The translations under genes were made by a program, and so were the position numbers. A stretch of DNA of 64,000 nt from Prevotella sp. (GTDB lineage: Bacteria > Bacteroidota > Bacteroidia > Bacteroidales > Bacteroidaceae): assembly GCA_017548275.1 (NCBI GenBank), contig JAFZAH010000055.1, positions 1-64,000 of the forward strand. Direction: 5' to 3'. The notes below the pieces were generated by a model. It was given only the letters and a program-made list of their open reading frames with translations. It ran no database searches and was not told the origin of the DNA. Below are positions 8,749 to 17,203 of this stretch, in pieces. The stretch's first letter is position 1. Every line of letters starts with the position of its first letter.

Positions 8749-9159
8749 CTAATACATTAAACCTCTCCTCTTAAGTTCCGCCTTTCCTGGTATCCTATAA
8801 AATAACCACCAGAGCCAATTGGTGGCATCTGCACGGTTTTTCTCGTTTTGGTTGGTACTGTATTTGTCGATGCGATGTTGATTTAACTCGCGAATCCCGT
8901 CCGTGGCAGTATCATAAATACTCTCCATAATTGGGGTGGGATTATTCCTTATCATGGAAAGTGCAAAATCAAGTAACTTCATCATTTCTGAAGATTTCTT
9001 AGATACTTTGATATATTCAGCGGTTTCTTTTATTTGTTGGTTGTCGCTTTTTGAGAGCACTTCCAATAACATATCGGCTGTCGCATTTTCCCAATCGGGT
9101 AATTGCTCAGTCATAAAACGCTTCATCTCGTTTATCTCGTTATTTAATGTATATGCCAT
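8749..9159 (-). CDS. small unrecognised protein of the island
   Basis: 136 residues if translation starts at the ATG at 9159 (product begins MAYTLNNEINEMKRFM); an upstream ATG at 9198 would add 13 poorly folding residues. The product is mostly helical, with a Trp-rich segment NWLWWLFYRIPGKAELKRR near the C-terminus that is too polar for a certain membrane anchor. No family recognised. It is downstream of the XRE regulator on the same strand and may share its transcript. Confidence 0.5.
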   Translation of the reverse strand: MAYTLNNEINEMKRFMTEQLPDWENATADMLLEVLSKSDNQQIKETAEYIKVSKKSSEMMKLLDFALSMIRNNPTPIMESIYDTATDGIRELNQHRIDKYSTNQNEKNRADATNWLWWLFYRIPGKAELKRRGLMY

Positions 9160-9269
9160 AGTTGTTGTATATATTGCTTTATGAGAATGCCATATCAAAG
9201 TTTATCATCTGTCCGCTATCTACATATTTCTGCCAAGGACAGTTCGATATTACGGACTGTTTTCCTTTA

Positions 9270-9551
9270 TCAATCACTTATTAGTATTTTCTTCAATGGT
9301 TCACCAAAATTTCGAAAATATATTTTCTTGTTTTCTGGAATATCATCCTCGGATATACTAAAAAGTAGCAAATAAGACTCTGGAATATTAAGAGATGCAC
9401 AGATTCTTGAAATTGTTGCCTTTGAAGGGAAAGACTGTCCTGTTTCAATACTACACAATGCATTTGTTGATATTTCACTCAACTCGGCGAGTTGTTTCTG
9501 TGTTATCTTCTTCTGTTTCCGAAGAGTCTTAATTGCGTTACCTAAATCCAT
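9270..9551 (-). CDS. XRE-family helix-turn-helix regulator
   Basis: 93 residues. Residues 4-60 are a Cro/C1-type HTH: IKTLRKQKKITQKQLAELSE, then TNALCSIETGQSFPSKATI as recognition helix region, then LNIPESYLL. The short C-terminal tail has no recognisable effector domain. Small XRE proteins of this size act as antitoxin-type repressors or as control proteins of restriction and mobile genes. It follows the 51-codon gene after 30 nt on the same strand, suggesting one leftward transcription unit. The DNA target is unknown. Confidence 0.8.
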   Translation of the reverse strand: MDLGNAIKTLRKQKKITQKQLAELSEISTNALCSIETGQSFPSKATISRICASLNIPESYLLLFSISEDDIPENKKIYFRNFGEPLKKILISD

Positions 9552-9581
9552 ATTATATTTGTTGTTCTTATTGCGGAATGT

Positions 9582-9737
9582 TTAGTCCCAAAATACACTG
9601 CCCAGTCCAATTAACTTAAAGAATAGTTTGAGATATTCATCGAAACGATTTTGCTTAAGAAGGTTTATAAGCACACGCTTGTCTTCTTCTGGAAGATTGC
9701 TTGTCTCGATATTTTTGATAAGTTGTTCTGTCTTCAT
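9582..9737 (-). CDS. 51-residue protein overlapping its upstream neighbour
   Basis: A frame starts at ATG 9737 and ends at TAA 9582. It encodes an amphipathic, charged helical peptide (starts MKTEQLIKNIETSNLPEEDK, ends FFKLIGLGSVFWD). It overlaps the 3' end of the 280-residue gene by 83 nt in another frame and ends 30 nt before the XRE gene, so translational coupling is plausible. Its composition is protein-like, with regular alternation of hydrophobic residues. No family recognised. Confidence 0.5.
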   Translation of the reverse strand: MKTEQLIKNIETSNLPEEDKRVLINLLKQNRFDEYLKLFFKLIGLGSVFWD

Positions 9738-10497
9738 ATATGTTGTTTTTTAAATTGTAATACACTAAAGGAATAATCTCATTAAAATGGAGAATCTTAT
9801 TAGTGTCTACATCATCAGCAACAAATATGTGGTATCTTGCAGCAACAAATAACTGCCGCATGATATTAACCGAACAACGGGTTGTTTTCTTTACTTTTTG
9901 TCTTACTAAATAAAAGCGATTGTGTACAATACGATCCAGCACCTTTCTCAATTTATAAGAATCACAAGGAATTTTAATTGTCCCATGCATAGATGATTCT
10001 GGATCATCAATTAGTAATAAGCAATCGCGATTATCAAAGATACGCTCTAATAAAAAATCAAGCGCAGTCTTTTTACGTGGTGTAAGTTTCTTGATTTTGT
10101 CCATAAATGCAGCGCGGATAAGCTCAGTATCGATCTGGCTCCATTCGGCTCTGCGTACGAACTTGACTTCTTGTTTTTTAAAAGTGTTATAAAACTCATT
10201 TAAGTCCGTGAATTCTTCGTAGGAAAGATTTTCTATATTACGGACGGAACCTAGAAAATAGTTTTTCATTTTGCGGATATATGCATCTGCAAAAATGGAC
10301 AGCATCTTTTCATCTATGCAGATGCTACCCGGCTCTACCTCGTCATATCCATTTGCCCTAAGTATGCTTTCCAACGCACACATAGGCACATTCATAACTT
10401 CACCTATTATATTAAGTGAGGTTTTCAAGCCTTGTTCTTCCTCAAAAAGAGAAATATAAGGATGACGGGGTACTTCAAATGATATTGAGTCAAACAT
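9655..10497 (-). CDS. unrecognised 280-residue protein with possible IF2N-like module
   Basis: 280 residues, soluble. Residues about 25-75 (SLNIIGEVMNVPMCALESIL, then a DEKMLSIFADAYI helix) resemble the small helical IF2N-type module that precedes some nucleic-acid-binding proteins. This is a pattern-level impression only. The remainder is basic and helical (KIKKLTPRKKTALDFLLERI), and the extreme C-terminus is very rich in Arg, Gln and Ser where it overlaps the next gene. It is the first gene of the leftward unit and has its own promoter box at 10516-10523. Function unknown. Confidence 0.6.
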   Translation of the reverse strand: MFDSISFEVPRHPYISLFEEEQGLKTSLNIIGEVMNVPMCALESILRANGYDEVEPGSICIDEKMLSIFADAYIRKMKNYFLGSVRNIENLSYEEFTDLNEFYNTFKKQEVKFVRRAEWSQIDTELIRAAFMDKIKKLTPRKKTALDFLLERIFDNRDCLLLIDDPESSMHGTIKIPCDSYKLRKVLDRIVHNRFYLVRQKVKKTTRCSVNIMRQLFVAARYHIFVADDVDTNKILHFNEIIPLVYYNLKNNIYEDRTTYQKYRDKQSSRRRQACAYKPS

Positions 10498-10515
10498 GAT
10501 TTAATAATTTGAGTG

Positions 10516-10523
10516 CAAAGTTA
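10516..10523 (-). promoter_or_regulatory. promoter of the leftward island genes
   Basis: CAAAGTTA on the plus strand is TAACTTTG on the minus strand, matching TAnnTTTG, 19 bp upstream of the ATG at 10497. No TTTG at the ideal -33 spacing. Confidence 0.6.
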
Positions 10524-10752
10524 CAATAAAAATTGAATTATTCGTATTAAAAATACAAGTATTACCTGTTATTTAAATTTAATTAACGATTAGGGGCACA
10601 TGCACAGTATAAGTGCAATATTCCAAAATAATACTCCATGGTTGACAGTTGAAACACCATAGAGATTTTCAACTTGTCAACGTTAGAATTTGACAACGCT
10701 CTGCAAAGATTATCTTTTGCAGGATTCAGAAAAGTTAATTCTGCAAAGGAGT

Positions 10753-10801
10753 GGGTGCAAACCCTGTACGGAGCATGAAATTGGGTGCAAAATGGGTGCA
10801 A
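10753..10801. repeat. three GGGTGCAA direct repeats, candidate integrase arm or attachment sites
   Basis: GGGTGCAA occurs at 10753-10760, 10783-10790 and 10794-10801, within 110 bp of the tRNA-Asn 3' end. Clustered short direct repeats at a tRNA end are what arm-type binding sites of tyrosine recombinases look like. No integrase gene is present in the window, so this is an inference. The rest of 10524-10752 holds no gene I can support. Confidence 0.4.
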
Positions 10802-10824
10802 CTTTGAAATGTGAGAAAAAGAAA

Positions 10825-10860
10825 AGTCCCGTAAATCATTGATTTACAGGACTCTTTTTA
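10825..10860. terminator. bidirectional terminator next to tRNA-Asn
   Basis: The arms AGTCC-GTAAATCA and GATTTAC-GGACT form a strong stem. T-rich tails occur on both strands (CTTTTTA on the plus strand, TTTTCTTTTTC on the minus strand), so it can stop the leftward tRNA transcript. Confidence 0.75.
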
Positions 10861-10863
10861 AGG

Positions 10864-10937
10864 CGCTTCAGGATGGGCTTGAACCAACGACCCCCTGATT
10901 AACAGTCAGGTGCTCTAACCAACTGAGCTACTGAAGC
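10864..10937 (-). tRNA. tRNA-Asn (anticodon GTT)
   Basis: Read on the minus strand: acceptor GCTTCAG pairs with CTGAAGC, the D-arm is GCTC/GAGC, the anticodon arm CCTGA-CTGTTAA-TCAGG gives anticodon GTT, and the T-loop reads GGTTCAAGCC. One mismatch lies in the T-stem, and CCA is not encoded. Its 3' end faces the accessory island, the usual orientation for tRNA-targeted integration. Confidence 0.93.
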
Positions 10938-11110
10938 AGTTTTTTCGAATGCGGTTGCAAAAGTAAAGCGAATTTTTCATTCCGCCAAACTTTTTAGGGA
11001 AAAATTTCGAAAAACATATAAAAAATCGGTTTTAGGCGGTCTTTTACAGGGTATCCTGAACCAAATATCAAAAAAAATGTCAAAAATAGCGGAATAAGCA
11101 GATTATGGCG

Positions 11111-11118
11111 TATTTTTG
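11111..11118 (+). promoter_or_regulatory. promoter of the S41 protease gene
   Basis: TATTTTTG matches TAnnTTTG, 41 bp upstream of the ATG at 11160. Confidence 0.6.
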
Positions 11119-11159
11119 CACATCAAATTACATATTCGAATTATAACCATTCGTTAGAG

Positions 11160-12821
11160 ATGAAGAAAATATGCCTCGCCATAGCGTTCTGCCTCGCGGC
11201 AATTATTCCCTCGCAGGCGCAGACCGACAACGACCGTTTGTTCAGTGTGGCCAAGAACCTCGACGTGTTCAACGCCATTTATAAAAACCTCGAGATGCTG
11301 TATGTCGATACGCTCGACGCCGACGAGGTGGTGGGCACCGCCATCAAGGCGATGCTGCGCAGCCTCGACCCCTACACGGAGTATTACCCCGAGGAGAACA
11401 TGCAGGAACTGAAGGAGATATACACTGGCAAGTTCGCCGGTATCGGTGCACTCATCCGTTATAACATGCAGTTGAAACGGGTGGTCATCGACGAGCCGTA
11501 TGAGGGTATGCCCTCCGCCGAGGCGGGTCTGAAGAAAGGTGACATCATCCTCGCCATCGACGACTCGGTGATGACCGACAAGGATGTGTCGTATGTCAGT
11601 TCGCACCTCCGCGGCGACCCCGGCACCAGTTTCATCCTTAAAATCCAACGTCCCTCTACGGGCAAGAAGATGCAGATGAAAATCACCCGCCGCACCGTGC
11701 AGACGCCTTCAGTACCCTATTACGGCATGCGACCCGGACAAATAGGTTACCTTTGTCTGCGGCAGTTTACTGAGGACTGCGCGAAAGATGTGCGCCGCGC
11801 GTTTATCGAGATGAAGAACCAGGGCATGCGGGGCTTTATACTCGACCTGCGCAACAACGGAGGCGGATCGGAGCAGGAGGCGGTGAACATCGTGAACATG
11901 TTCGTGCCGAAGGATGTGCTCATCGTGAGCAACAGGGGCAAGATGCAGCGCGCCAACCGCGACTACGTGACGAAGGTGGAGCCGATAGACGCGGAGATGC
12001 CGCTGGTGGTGCTGGTCAATGACAATTCTGCGTCGGCATCGGAAATCACCGCCGGAGCACTACAAGACCTCGACCGCGGCGTGATTTTAGGCACACGCAC
12101 CTACGGCAAGGGATTGGTGCAGATGAGCGTGGACCTACCCTACAACGGCAGTCTGAAACTCACCTCTAATAAATACTACATCCCCAGCGGACGGTGCATC
12201 CAAGCCATCAACTACCGCCACTCCAAAGGCGGATACACCGAGCATATCCCCGACTCGCTCACCCATGTGTTCCATACAGCCGGCGGCAGAGAGGTGCGCG
12301 ACGGCGGCGGCATCAAGCCCGATGTGGAGGTGGTGCCCGACTCCCTGCCCAACATCGCGTATTATCTGGCGTCATCAGGCATGGATTCCACCGAGGTGAT
12401 GCTCAACTACGAAATTGACTACATCAACCGCCATCCCACCATAGCCCCGCCATCGCAGTTTGAACTGTCCGACGCTGATTACGACGATTTCAAACAGCGG
12501 GTATTGAAGAGTGGTTTCAAATACGACCCCGAGAGCGAGAAATTCATGGAGACGCTCGTCAAACTGGCTAAGTTTGAGGGGTATTACGACGATGCCAAAC
12601 AGGAGTTTGACAACCTGCAGAAGAAACTGACGCACAATCTGGAGAAAGACCTCGACTACAACAAGGAACAGATTAAACGGTTGATTGAGAGTGACATCGT
12701 AGCAGCCTATTATTATGAGCGCGGCTCTGTAGAGAATGCCCTCCGCCGAGACAAGCAGATGGCCGAAGCCGTCCGCCTCATCAACAACCCCGAGGAGTAT
12801 AAAAAGATATTAAGGCCATAG
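11160..12821 (+). CDS. secreted S41-family C-terminal processing peptidase
   Basis: 553 residues. A signal peptide (MKKICLAIAFCLAAIIPSQA) directs it to the envelope. A PDZ domain follows (about 85-170, LKKGDIILAIDD), then the S41 core with LRNNGGGS, the catalytic-serine segment NSASASE and the lysine segment YGKGLVQ. This is the family order for Ctp/Prc proteases, which trim protein C-termini in the periplasm. The last 150 residues are a charged helical domain common in Bacteroidales members. It has its own promoter and is separated from the polyketide-like cluster by about 320 bp, so it need not belong to it. Confidence 0.93.
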   Translation: MKKICLAIAFCLAAIIPSQAQTDNDRLFSVAKNLDVFNAIYKNLEMLYVDTLDADEVVGTAIKAMLRSLDPYTEYYPEENMQELKEIYTGKFAGIGALIRYNMQLKRVVIDEPYEGMPSAEAGLKKGDIILAIDDSVMTDKDVSYVSSHLRGDPGTSFILKIQRPSTGKKMQMKITRRTVQTPSVPYYGMRPGQIGYLCLRQFTEDCAKDVRRAFIEMKNQGMRGFILDLRNNGGGSEQEAVNIVNMFVPKDVLIVSNRGKMQRANRDYVTKVEPIDAEMPLVVLVNDNSASASEITAGALQDLDRGVILGTRTYGKGLVQMSVDLPYNGSLKLTSNKYYIPSGRCIQAINYRHSKGGYTEHIPDSLTHVFHTAGGREVRDGGGIKPDVEVVPDSLPNIAYYLASSGMDSTEVMLNYEIDYINRHPTIAPPSQFELSDADYDDFKQRVLKSGFKYDPESEKFMETLVKLAKFEGYYDDAKQEFDNLQKKLTHNLEKDLDYNKEQIKRLIESDIVAAYYYERGSVENALRRDKQMAEAVRLINNPEEYKKILRP

Positions 12822-12856
12822 GAGCCCAAAAGCCCCCACCCTCCTGAAGCCACCAC

Positions 12857-12985
12857 CCTAACCCTCCCCGAGGGGAGGGAATAATTAGCACACTAATGAC
12901 TTTTATTGGTGTCTGATGAACGACATCAAACAATCTCAAGGGCACCAGTCCACTCCCCACCCCTCTAAGGGGCGGGACAAGGGCG
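12857..12985. repeat. GC-rich palindromic repeat, two variants, in a gene-free stretch
   Basis: CCCTCCCCGAGGGGAGGG at 12862-12879 is followed by ATTAGCACACTAATG, a small palindrome. A degenerate copy (CCACCCCTCTAAGGGGCGGG) lies near 12957-12976. The same block recurs at 18805, 31806 and 49340. The rest of 12822-13128 shows no gene. Confidence 0.75.
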
Positions 12986-13128
12986 GAGTATGTAACCCAG
13001 TTCATCGGGAACAGTTCTATGTCGTTTAGCGGACACCCATATTTTCAAAAGATAATGATCAATCACTTTCTTCTCTAAAGAAAACTTAAATTCTTTCTTC
13101 AACTGACTTATTATCTACGATTTTTATC

Positions 13129-13136
13129 TAAATTTG
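13129..13136 (+). promoter_or_regulatory. promoter of the polyketide-like cluster
   Basis: TAAATTTG matches TAnnTTTG and lies 9 bp before ATG 13146. It rules out the TTG at 13134 as the start, because that codon overlaps the promoter box. It implies a very short leader. Confidence 0.65.
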
Positions 13137-13145
13137 CACCGAAAT

Positions 13146-13874
13146 ATGAGATATGCACTGATAACAGGGGGTTCGCGCGGCATCGGTCGCGCCATCGCCC
13201 TCAGGCTGGCCCGCGAGGGTTTTGCGGTCATCATCAACTACCGCTCGAACGACGAAGCGGCACGACAGACACAACAAGAGATAGAGGCGGCGGGCGGCAC
13301 AGCCGAACTGCTCCCGTTTGACGTGGCCTCGCCTGAAGCCATTGAGACAGCCGTGGAACAATGGGAGAGCACCCACCCCGACGGCTATGTGGAGGTGCTG
13401 GTCAATAACGCCGGCATCCGTCGCGACAACCTCATGATTTTCATGCAAAATGAGGAGTGGCATCAGGTGATGGACACATCGCTCAACGCCCTGTTCTACC
13501 TGACCCGCCGTCTGCTAAAGAACATGCTCACCCACCGCCACGGACGCGTCATCAACATCACCTCACTCTCGGGTGTGAAAGGACTGCCCGGACAGACCAA
13601 CTACTCCGCAGCGAAAGCGGCGGTCATCGGGGCCACGAAAGCCCTGGCACAAGAGGTGGCCCAACGCAAGGTGACGGTCAACGCCGTGGCACCGGGATTC
13701 ATAGCCACTGACATGACGGCAACACTCGACGAGAAAGAACTTAAGCGCCTCATCCCCGCCGGACGCTTCGGACAACCCGCGGAAGTGGCCGCGCTGGTCA
13801 GTTTCCTCGCCAGCGACGATGCCGCCTACATCACAGGGCAAGTCATCAACATCAACGGGGGGCTGTATACTTGA
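13146..13874 (+). CDS. fabG: 3-oxoacyl-ACP reductase (FabG-like ketoreductase)
   Basis: 242 residues. Short-chain dehydrogenase fold with NAD(P)-binding TGGSRGIGRA at the N-terminus, NNAG near residue 91, the catalytic Ser in ITSLSG, and YSAAK (Tyr and Lys). The C-terminus INGGLYT is FabG-like. It reduces 3-oxoacyl-ACP to 3-hydroxyacyl-ACP. As first gene of the cluster it would supply the ketoreduction step between the ketosynthases and the dehydratase at 18350; the housekeeping FabG is presumably elsewhere. ATG 13146 was chosen over TTG 13134 because of the promoter position. Confidence 0.9.
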   Translation: MRYALITGGSRGIGRAIALRLAREGFAVIINYRSNDEAARQTQQEIEAAGGTAELLPFDVASPEAIETAVEQWESTHPDGYVEVLVNNAGIRRDNLMIFMQNEEWHQVMDTSLNALFYLTRRLLKNMLTHRHGRVINITSLSGVKGLPGQTNYSAAKAAVIGATKALAQEVAQRKVTVNAVAPGFIATDMTATLDEKELKRLIPAGRFGQPAEVAALVSFLASDDAAYITGQVININGGLYT

Positions 13875-13924
13875 TTTAGGGGAGTTAAAGAAGTTAAAGT
13901 AGTTAAGTAGTTAAAGCCATTACA

Positions 13925-13998
13925 CCCCAAATCGCGGAGTAATGTCTAAACTCCCAAACTCCTACACTGCTACACTCCAATACTCCCAAACTCCAACA
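13925..13998 (+). repeat. AACTCC leader repeat
   Basis: A block reading GGAGTAATGTC is followed by five or six imperfect AACTCC/ACACTCC words, ending 8 bp before the ketosynthase ATG. Similar leaders precede many other genes here (18840, 22720, 24930, 63050). Confidence 0.7.
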
Positions 13999-14005
13999 AT
14001 AAAGA

Positions 14006-15223
14006 ATGAGAAAAGTCGTTATCACGGGCATGGGCATCTGGTCGTGCCTCGGGACAAATAAAGAGGCGGTCACCGAATCGCTGCGACTGGGCCGCTCCGG
14101 CATCGGCATCGAGCAGGAGCGCATCACCTACGGTTACCAGTCGGCACTGACAGGAATCGTGGAGCGCCCCCAACTGAAAGGGTTGCTGCACCGCCGTCTG
14201 CGCACCGGACTGTCCGAGGAAGCCGAGTTTGCCTACATGGCATCGACAGAGGCTTTCCGTCAGGCAGGCATGGACGACGAATTCCTCCAACAAAACGAGG
14301 TAGGCGTCATCTTCGGCAATGACTCGTCGGCCAAACCCGTCATCGAGGCAGCCAATATCATGGCCGAGAAACACGACACCCAACTCTTAGGGTCGGGATT
14401 CATCTTCCAGGCCATGAACTCGACGGTGAACATGAACCTGAGCAGCATCTTCCATCTCAAGGGCATCAACTTCTCCGTCAGCAGCGCTTGCGCCAGTGGC
14501 AGCCATGCCATCGGTCTGGCCTACCTGCTTATCCGTCAGGGATTGCAAGACCGTGTGCTCTGCGGCGGCGCCCAAGAGGTCAATTTCTACAGCATGGCTT
14601 CGTTTGACGCGCTCAACACGTTCTCAAAACGCATGGATGACCCCACACGTGCCTCACGCCCCTTCGACCGCGACCGCGACGGGCTTATTCCGAGTGGAGG
14701 AGCCGCTGCATTGGTGCTCGAGGACTATGAAAGTGCCGTCAAGCGCGTCGCGCCCATCCTAGCAGAGGTTTGCGGTTACGGGTTCTCATCCAACGGCGGC
14801 GGCATCTCGCAACCCTCCGACGACGGCAGCGTCATCGCCATGACGCGCGCCATGAACGACGCGGGACTCACCGCTGATGACATCGACTACATCAATGCCC
14901 ACGCCACGAGCACCCAGCAGGGCGACATGTTCGAGGCCATCGCCCTCGACCGCCTTTTCCGCGGCAAGCACGCCCTCATCTCCTCCACCAAAGGCATGAC
15001 AGGGCATGAGTGCTGGATGGCCGGAGCCAGCGAGGTGGTGTATAGCGTGCTGATGATGCAAAACCATTTTGTGGCGCCCAACATCAATTTTGAGAACCCC
15101 GACCAGTACAGCGAACCGCTCAACATTGCACGCCAAACCACCGAATGTGACATCAACACCGTGCTGAGCAACAGTTTCGGCTTCGGCGGAACGAACTCGG
15201 CACTGGTAATTAAGAACCCCTAA
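14006..15223 (+). CDS. beta-ketoacyl-ACP synthase (FabB/FabF-type), cluster copy 1
   Basis: 405 residues, full length for a condensing enzyme. The triad is complete: Cys162 in SSACASGSHA, His299 in NAHATS, His334 in TKGMTGHECWMAGAS. The GHECWMAG context is closer to FabB-type than to FabF-type enzymes. It performs decarboxylative Claisen condensation of malonyl-ACP with an acyl-ACP. In aryl-polyene clusters a ketoreductase next to a ketosynthase is a usual pair. Translation starts at ATG 14006 after a repeat-rich leader. Whether it elongates a polyene or primes the chain cannot be told from sequence. Confidence 0.92.
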   Translation: MRKVVITGMGIWSCLGTNKEAVTESLRLGRSGIGIEQERITYGYQSALTGIVERPQLKGLLHRRLRTGLSEEAEFAYMASTEAFRQAGMDDEFLQQNEVGVIFGNDSSAKPVIEAANIMAEKHDTQLLGSGFIFQAMNSTVNMNLSSIFHLKGINFSVSSACASGSHAIGLAYLLIRQGLQDRVLCGGAQEVNFYSMASFDALNTFSKRMDDPTRASRPFDRDRDGLIPSGGAAALVLEDYESAVKRVAPILAEVCGYGFSSNGGGISQPSDDGSVIAMTRAMNDAGLTADDIDYINAHATSTQQGDMFEAIALDRLFRGKHALISSTKGMTGHECWMAGASEVVYSVLMMQNHFVAPNINFENPDQYSEPLNIARQTTECDINTVLSNSFGFGGTNSALVIKNP

Positions 15224-15291
15224 CCCTCACAAGAAAAGGGAATATCTCATTTCTGAAATCACCCTATAAAACCCTATAAAAAGACAAAAAG

Positions 15292-15843
15292 ATGAAAAAA
15301 CTGATAGTATTATCCCTGCTGATGCTTGTCACTACGACAAGTTTCGCACAAGGCCTTTTCGAACAAGACGTTGTTGTCGTGGAAGGCTCATTCGCTCCGC
15401 TCATGGGTATTTCCAAGATACAAGTAGAGGAAGACTGGGAAGGAACGACCATCGAAGGCATGAGTCAGGCCGCATGGCTTGAGTTCAGAAAGATAGAGCA
15501 GCCGGAGTTCAACCCCCAATATGAGTTGGAGAACGAGTTGAAACCGCAGTTGTCGCTCATGCTGCTACCTGCCGCCAATGACCGTCTGCGCACTATCGGA
15601 CGATTTCTGACCAATGCCTCGGAGTCGAACATGCTCATGACCATCCACCCCGTGAACATCACCAAGAAGGGTAACTGCTACCTCAACATCGTCATCCGCG
15701 ACAAAGAGAGCGGACAACAGGTGGTGAAGTTCAGTATCGAGGGCAAAGGCGGTGTCTTCGGTTCCATGGCTAATCTCTGGAGCGACGGTTTCAAAAGCGC
15801 CGGCAAACGCCTCGGAAAACTTCTTGTCAAACAGTTGAGATAA
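15292..15843 (+). CDS. secreted protein of unknown function inside the cluster
   Basis: 183 residues with a signal peptide (MKKLIVLSLLMLVTTTSFAQ). The mature part alternates short beta strands and ends in a basic helix (GKRLGKLLVKQLR). No lipobox and no known motif. Its position between a ketosynthase and a methyltransferase gene suggests an envelope role in handling the cluster product, or it may be unrelated. I do not recognise the family. Confidence 0.65.
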   Translation: MKKLIVLSLLMLVTTTSFAQGLFEQDVVVVEGSFAPLMGISKIQVEEDWEGTTIEGMSQAAWLEFRKIEQPEFNPQYELENELKPQLSLMLLPAANDRLRTIGRFLTNASESNMLMTIHPVNITKKGNCYLNIVIRDKESGQQVVKFSIEGKGGVFGSMANLWSDGFKSAGKRLGKLLVKQLR

Positions 15844-15849
15844 AAAAAG

Positions 15850-15962
15850 AAGCCTCACCCCAAGGAGCAAAGGGCAAGGAGCAATGAGCAAGAGATTACT
15901 CCTCAAACGGCGTACTAACGTCTGAACTACTGAACTACTGAACTCCTAAACTCCCCATTAAG
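15850..15962 (+). repeat. composite dispersed repeat (purine-rich plus AACTCC leader)
   Basis: An AAGGAGCAAAGGGCAAGGAGC element runs into AGAGATTACTCCTCAAACGG and then ACTACTGAACTCCT words up to the methyltransferase start. The middle segment is almost identical to 24875-24925, 9 kb away. Confidence 0.75.
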
Positions 15963-15967
15963 AACTC

Positions 15968-17074
15968 ATGCACCTCTCAGATCCATTACAAAAGAAATAT
16001 ACCCGCGATACACTCAACGCCCGCGACGCACAGCGGTTGGCTGAGTTTATCGCATTCGGCCCGGTCGTGTTTCAAGTGTCACGGCTGATGGTGAAATGGG
16101 GCATCCTCGACCTGCTTCGCGACGAGGAACTGACTATCGCCGAGGTGGCAGCCAAGACCGGCATCAGCGAATATGCCACCAAATGTCTGCTCGAGGCGTC
16201 GCTCTCCATCGGCACGGTGACGGTCAACCCCGAAACAGACCGTTTCACCATCTCCAAGACGGGATGGTTTCTCGTCAACGATCCTGCCACACGGGTGAAC
16301 ATCGATTTCAACCACGATGTCAACTACCTGGGCATGTTTCGTATGGAAGAGGCATTGCGTGAAGGACGCCCCGCCGGACTGGAACATTTCGGCAACTGGC
16401 CCACGGTGTATGAGGCGCTGTCGTCATTGCCGGCAGAGACACAGAAGAGTTGGTTTGCCTTCGATCACTTCTATTCCGACAGTTCATTCGAGGAAGCACT
16501 GAACATCGTCTTCGCCAACCATCCCAAGCATCTGCTCGACGTGGGAGGCAACACCGGGCGGTGGGCCATGCAGTGCGTGAGTCATGACCCCGACGTGGAG
16601 GTGACCATCGTCGATTTGCCCCAACAACTTGAGATGATGCGACAGCAGACAAAAGGCAAACCCGGTGCAGAACGCATACACGGTTTCGCAGCCAACATGC
16701 TCGACCCGGACTGCACACTGCCTACCGGCCGCCATTATGACGCCATCTGGATGAGTCAGTTCCTCGACTGTTTCAGCGAAGACGAGATAGTCAGCATCCT
16801 GCGTCGCGCCGCCACCATCATGGACAGCGACACCACGCTCTATATCATGGAGACGCTTTGGGACCGCCAGCGTTTTGAGCCCGCGGCGTTCTGTCTCACA
16901 CAAATCAGCCTTTATTTCACGGTCATCGCCAACGGCAACAGCAAGATGTATCACTCTGATGACTTCCAGCGGCTCATCGAGAAAGCCGACTTGCATGTCA
17001 CCGCCATCCATGACCATCTGGGACAGGGACATTCTATTTTAGAGGTGAGAGGTGCCTTTAGAGGTGAGAGGTAG
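15968..17074 (+). CDS. SAM-dependent O-methyltransferase (methyltransf_2-like)
   Basis: 368 residues. Residues about 20-110 form a winged-helix dimerisation domain (LTIAEVAAKTGISEYATKCL). The Rossmann core starts near residue 188 with LLDVGGNTGRWA (SAM-binding glycines), followed by IVDLPQQLEMM. This is the layout of small-molecule O-methyltransferases acting on phenolic or polyketide substrates. In the cluster it would methylate a hydroxyl of the product, as in methylated aryl polyenes; this is inference. The last residues (VRGAFRGER) are encoded by a GAGGTGAGAGGT repeat that continues past the stop, so the natural C-terminus has been altered. Confidence 0.85.
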   Translation: MHLSDPLQKKYTRDTLNARDAQRLAEFIAFGPVVFQVSRLMVKWGILDLLRDEELTIAEVAAKTGISEYATKCLLEASLSIGTVTVNPETDRFTISKTGWFLVNDPATRVNIDFNHDVNYLGMFRMEEALREGRPAGLEHFGNWPTVYEALSSLPAETQKSWFAFDHFYSDSSFEEALNIVFANHPKHLLDVGGNTGRWAMQCVSHDPDVEVTIVDLPQQLEMMRQQTKGKPGAERIHGFAANMLDPDCTLPTGRHYDAIWMSQFLDCFSEDEIVSILRRAATIMDSDTTLYIMETLWDRQRFEPAAFCLTQISLYFTVIANGNSKMYHSDDFQRLIEKADLHVTAIHDHLGQGHSILEVRGAFRGER

Positions 17075-17160
17075 GAGGTGAGAGGTGAGAGATTACTCCC
17101 CGTGCGCATATTCTTCCCATAACTCCCAGTGTTCCCAAAACTCCCAACCTCCCCCCAACG
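17045..17160 (+). repeat. AGGTGAGAGGT tandem repeat followed by AACTCCC words
   Basis: Short direct repeats of GAGGTGAGAG straddle the methyltransferase stop, followed by GATTACTCCCCGTG and several AACTCCC words. A similar arrangement is at 61325-61428. Confidence 0.7.
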
Positions 17161-17203
17161 ACCAATCCCCCCAAACGACCAAACGATCAATAACATCATC
17201 ATT

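Noticed and set aside
10583..10801. 72-residue minus-strand frame with many Cys and His
   Set aside because: It overlaps the GGGTGCAA repeats, has no promoter or neighbour logic, and its Cys/His content comes from the repeats.
13134..13145. TTG start adding four residues to FabG
   Set aside because: The TTG overlaps the TAAATTTG promoter box; ATG 13146 gives the normal FabG N-terminus.
13939..13998. AACTCC tracts as a CRISPR array
   Set aside because: Units are 7-11 bp, degenerate and without unique spacers; no cas genes are present.
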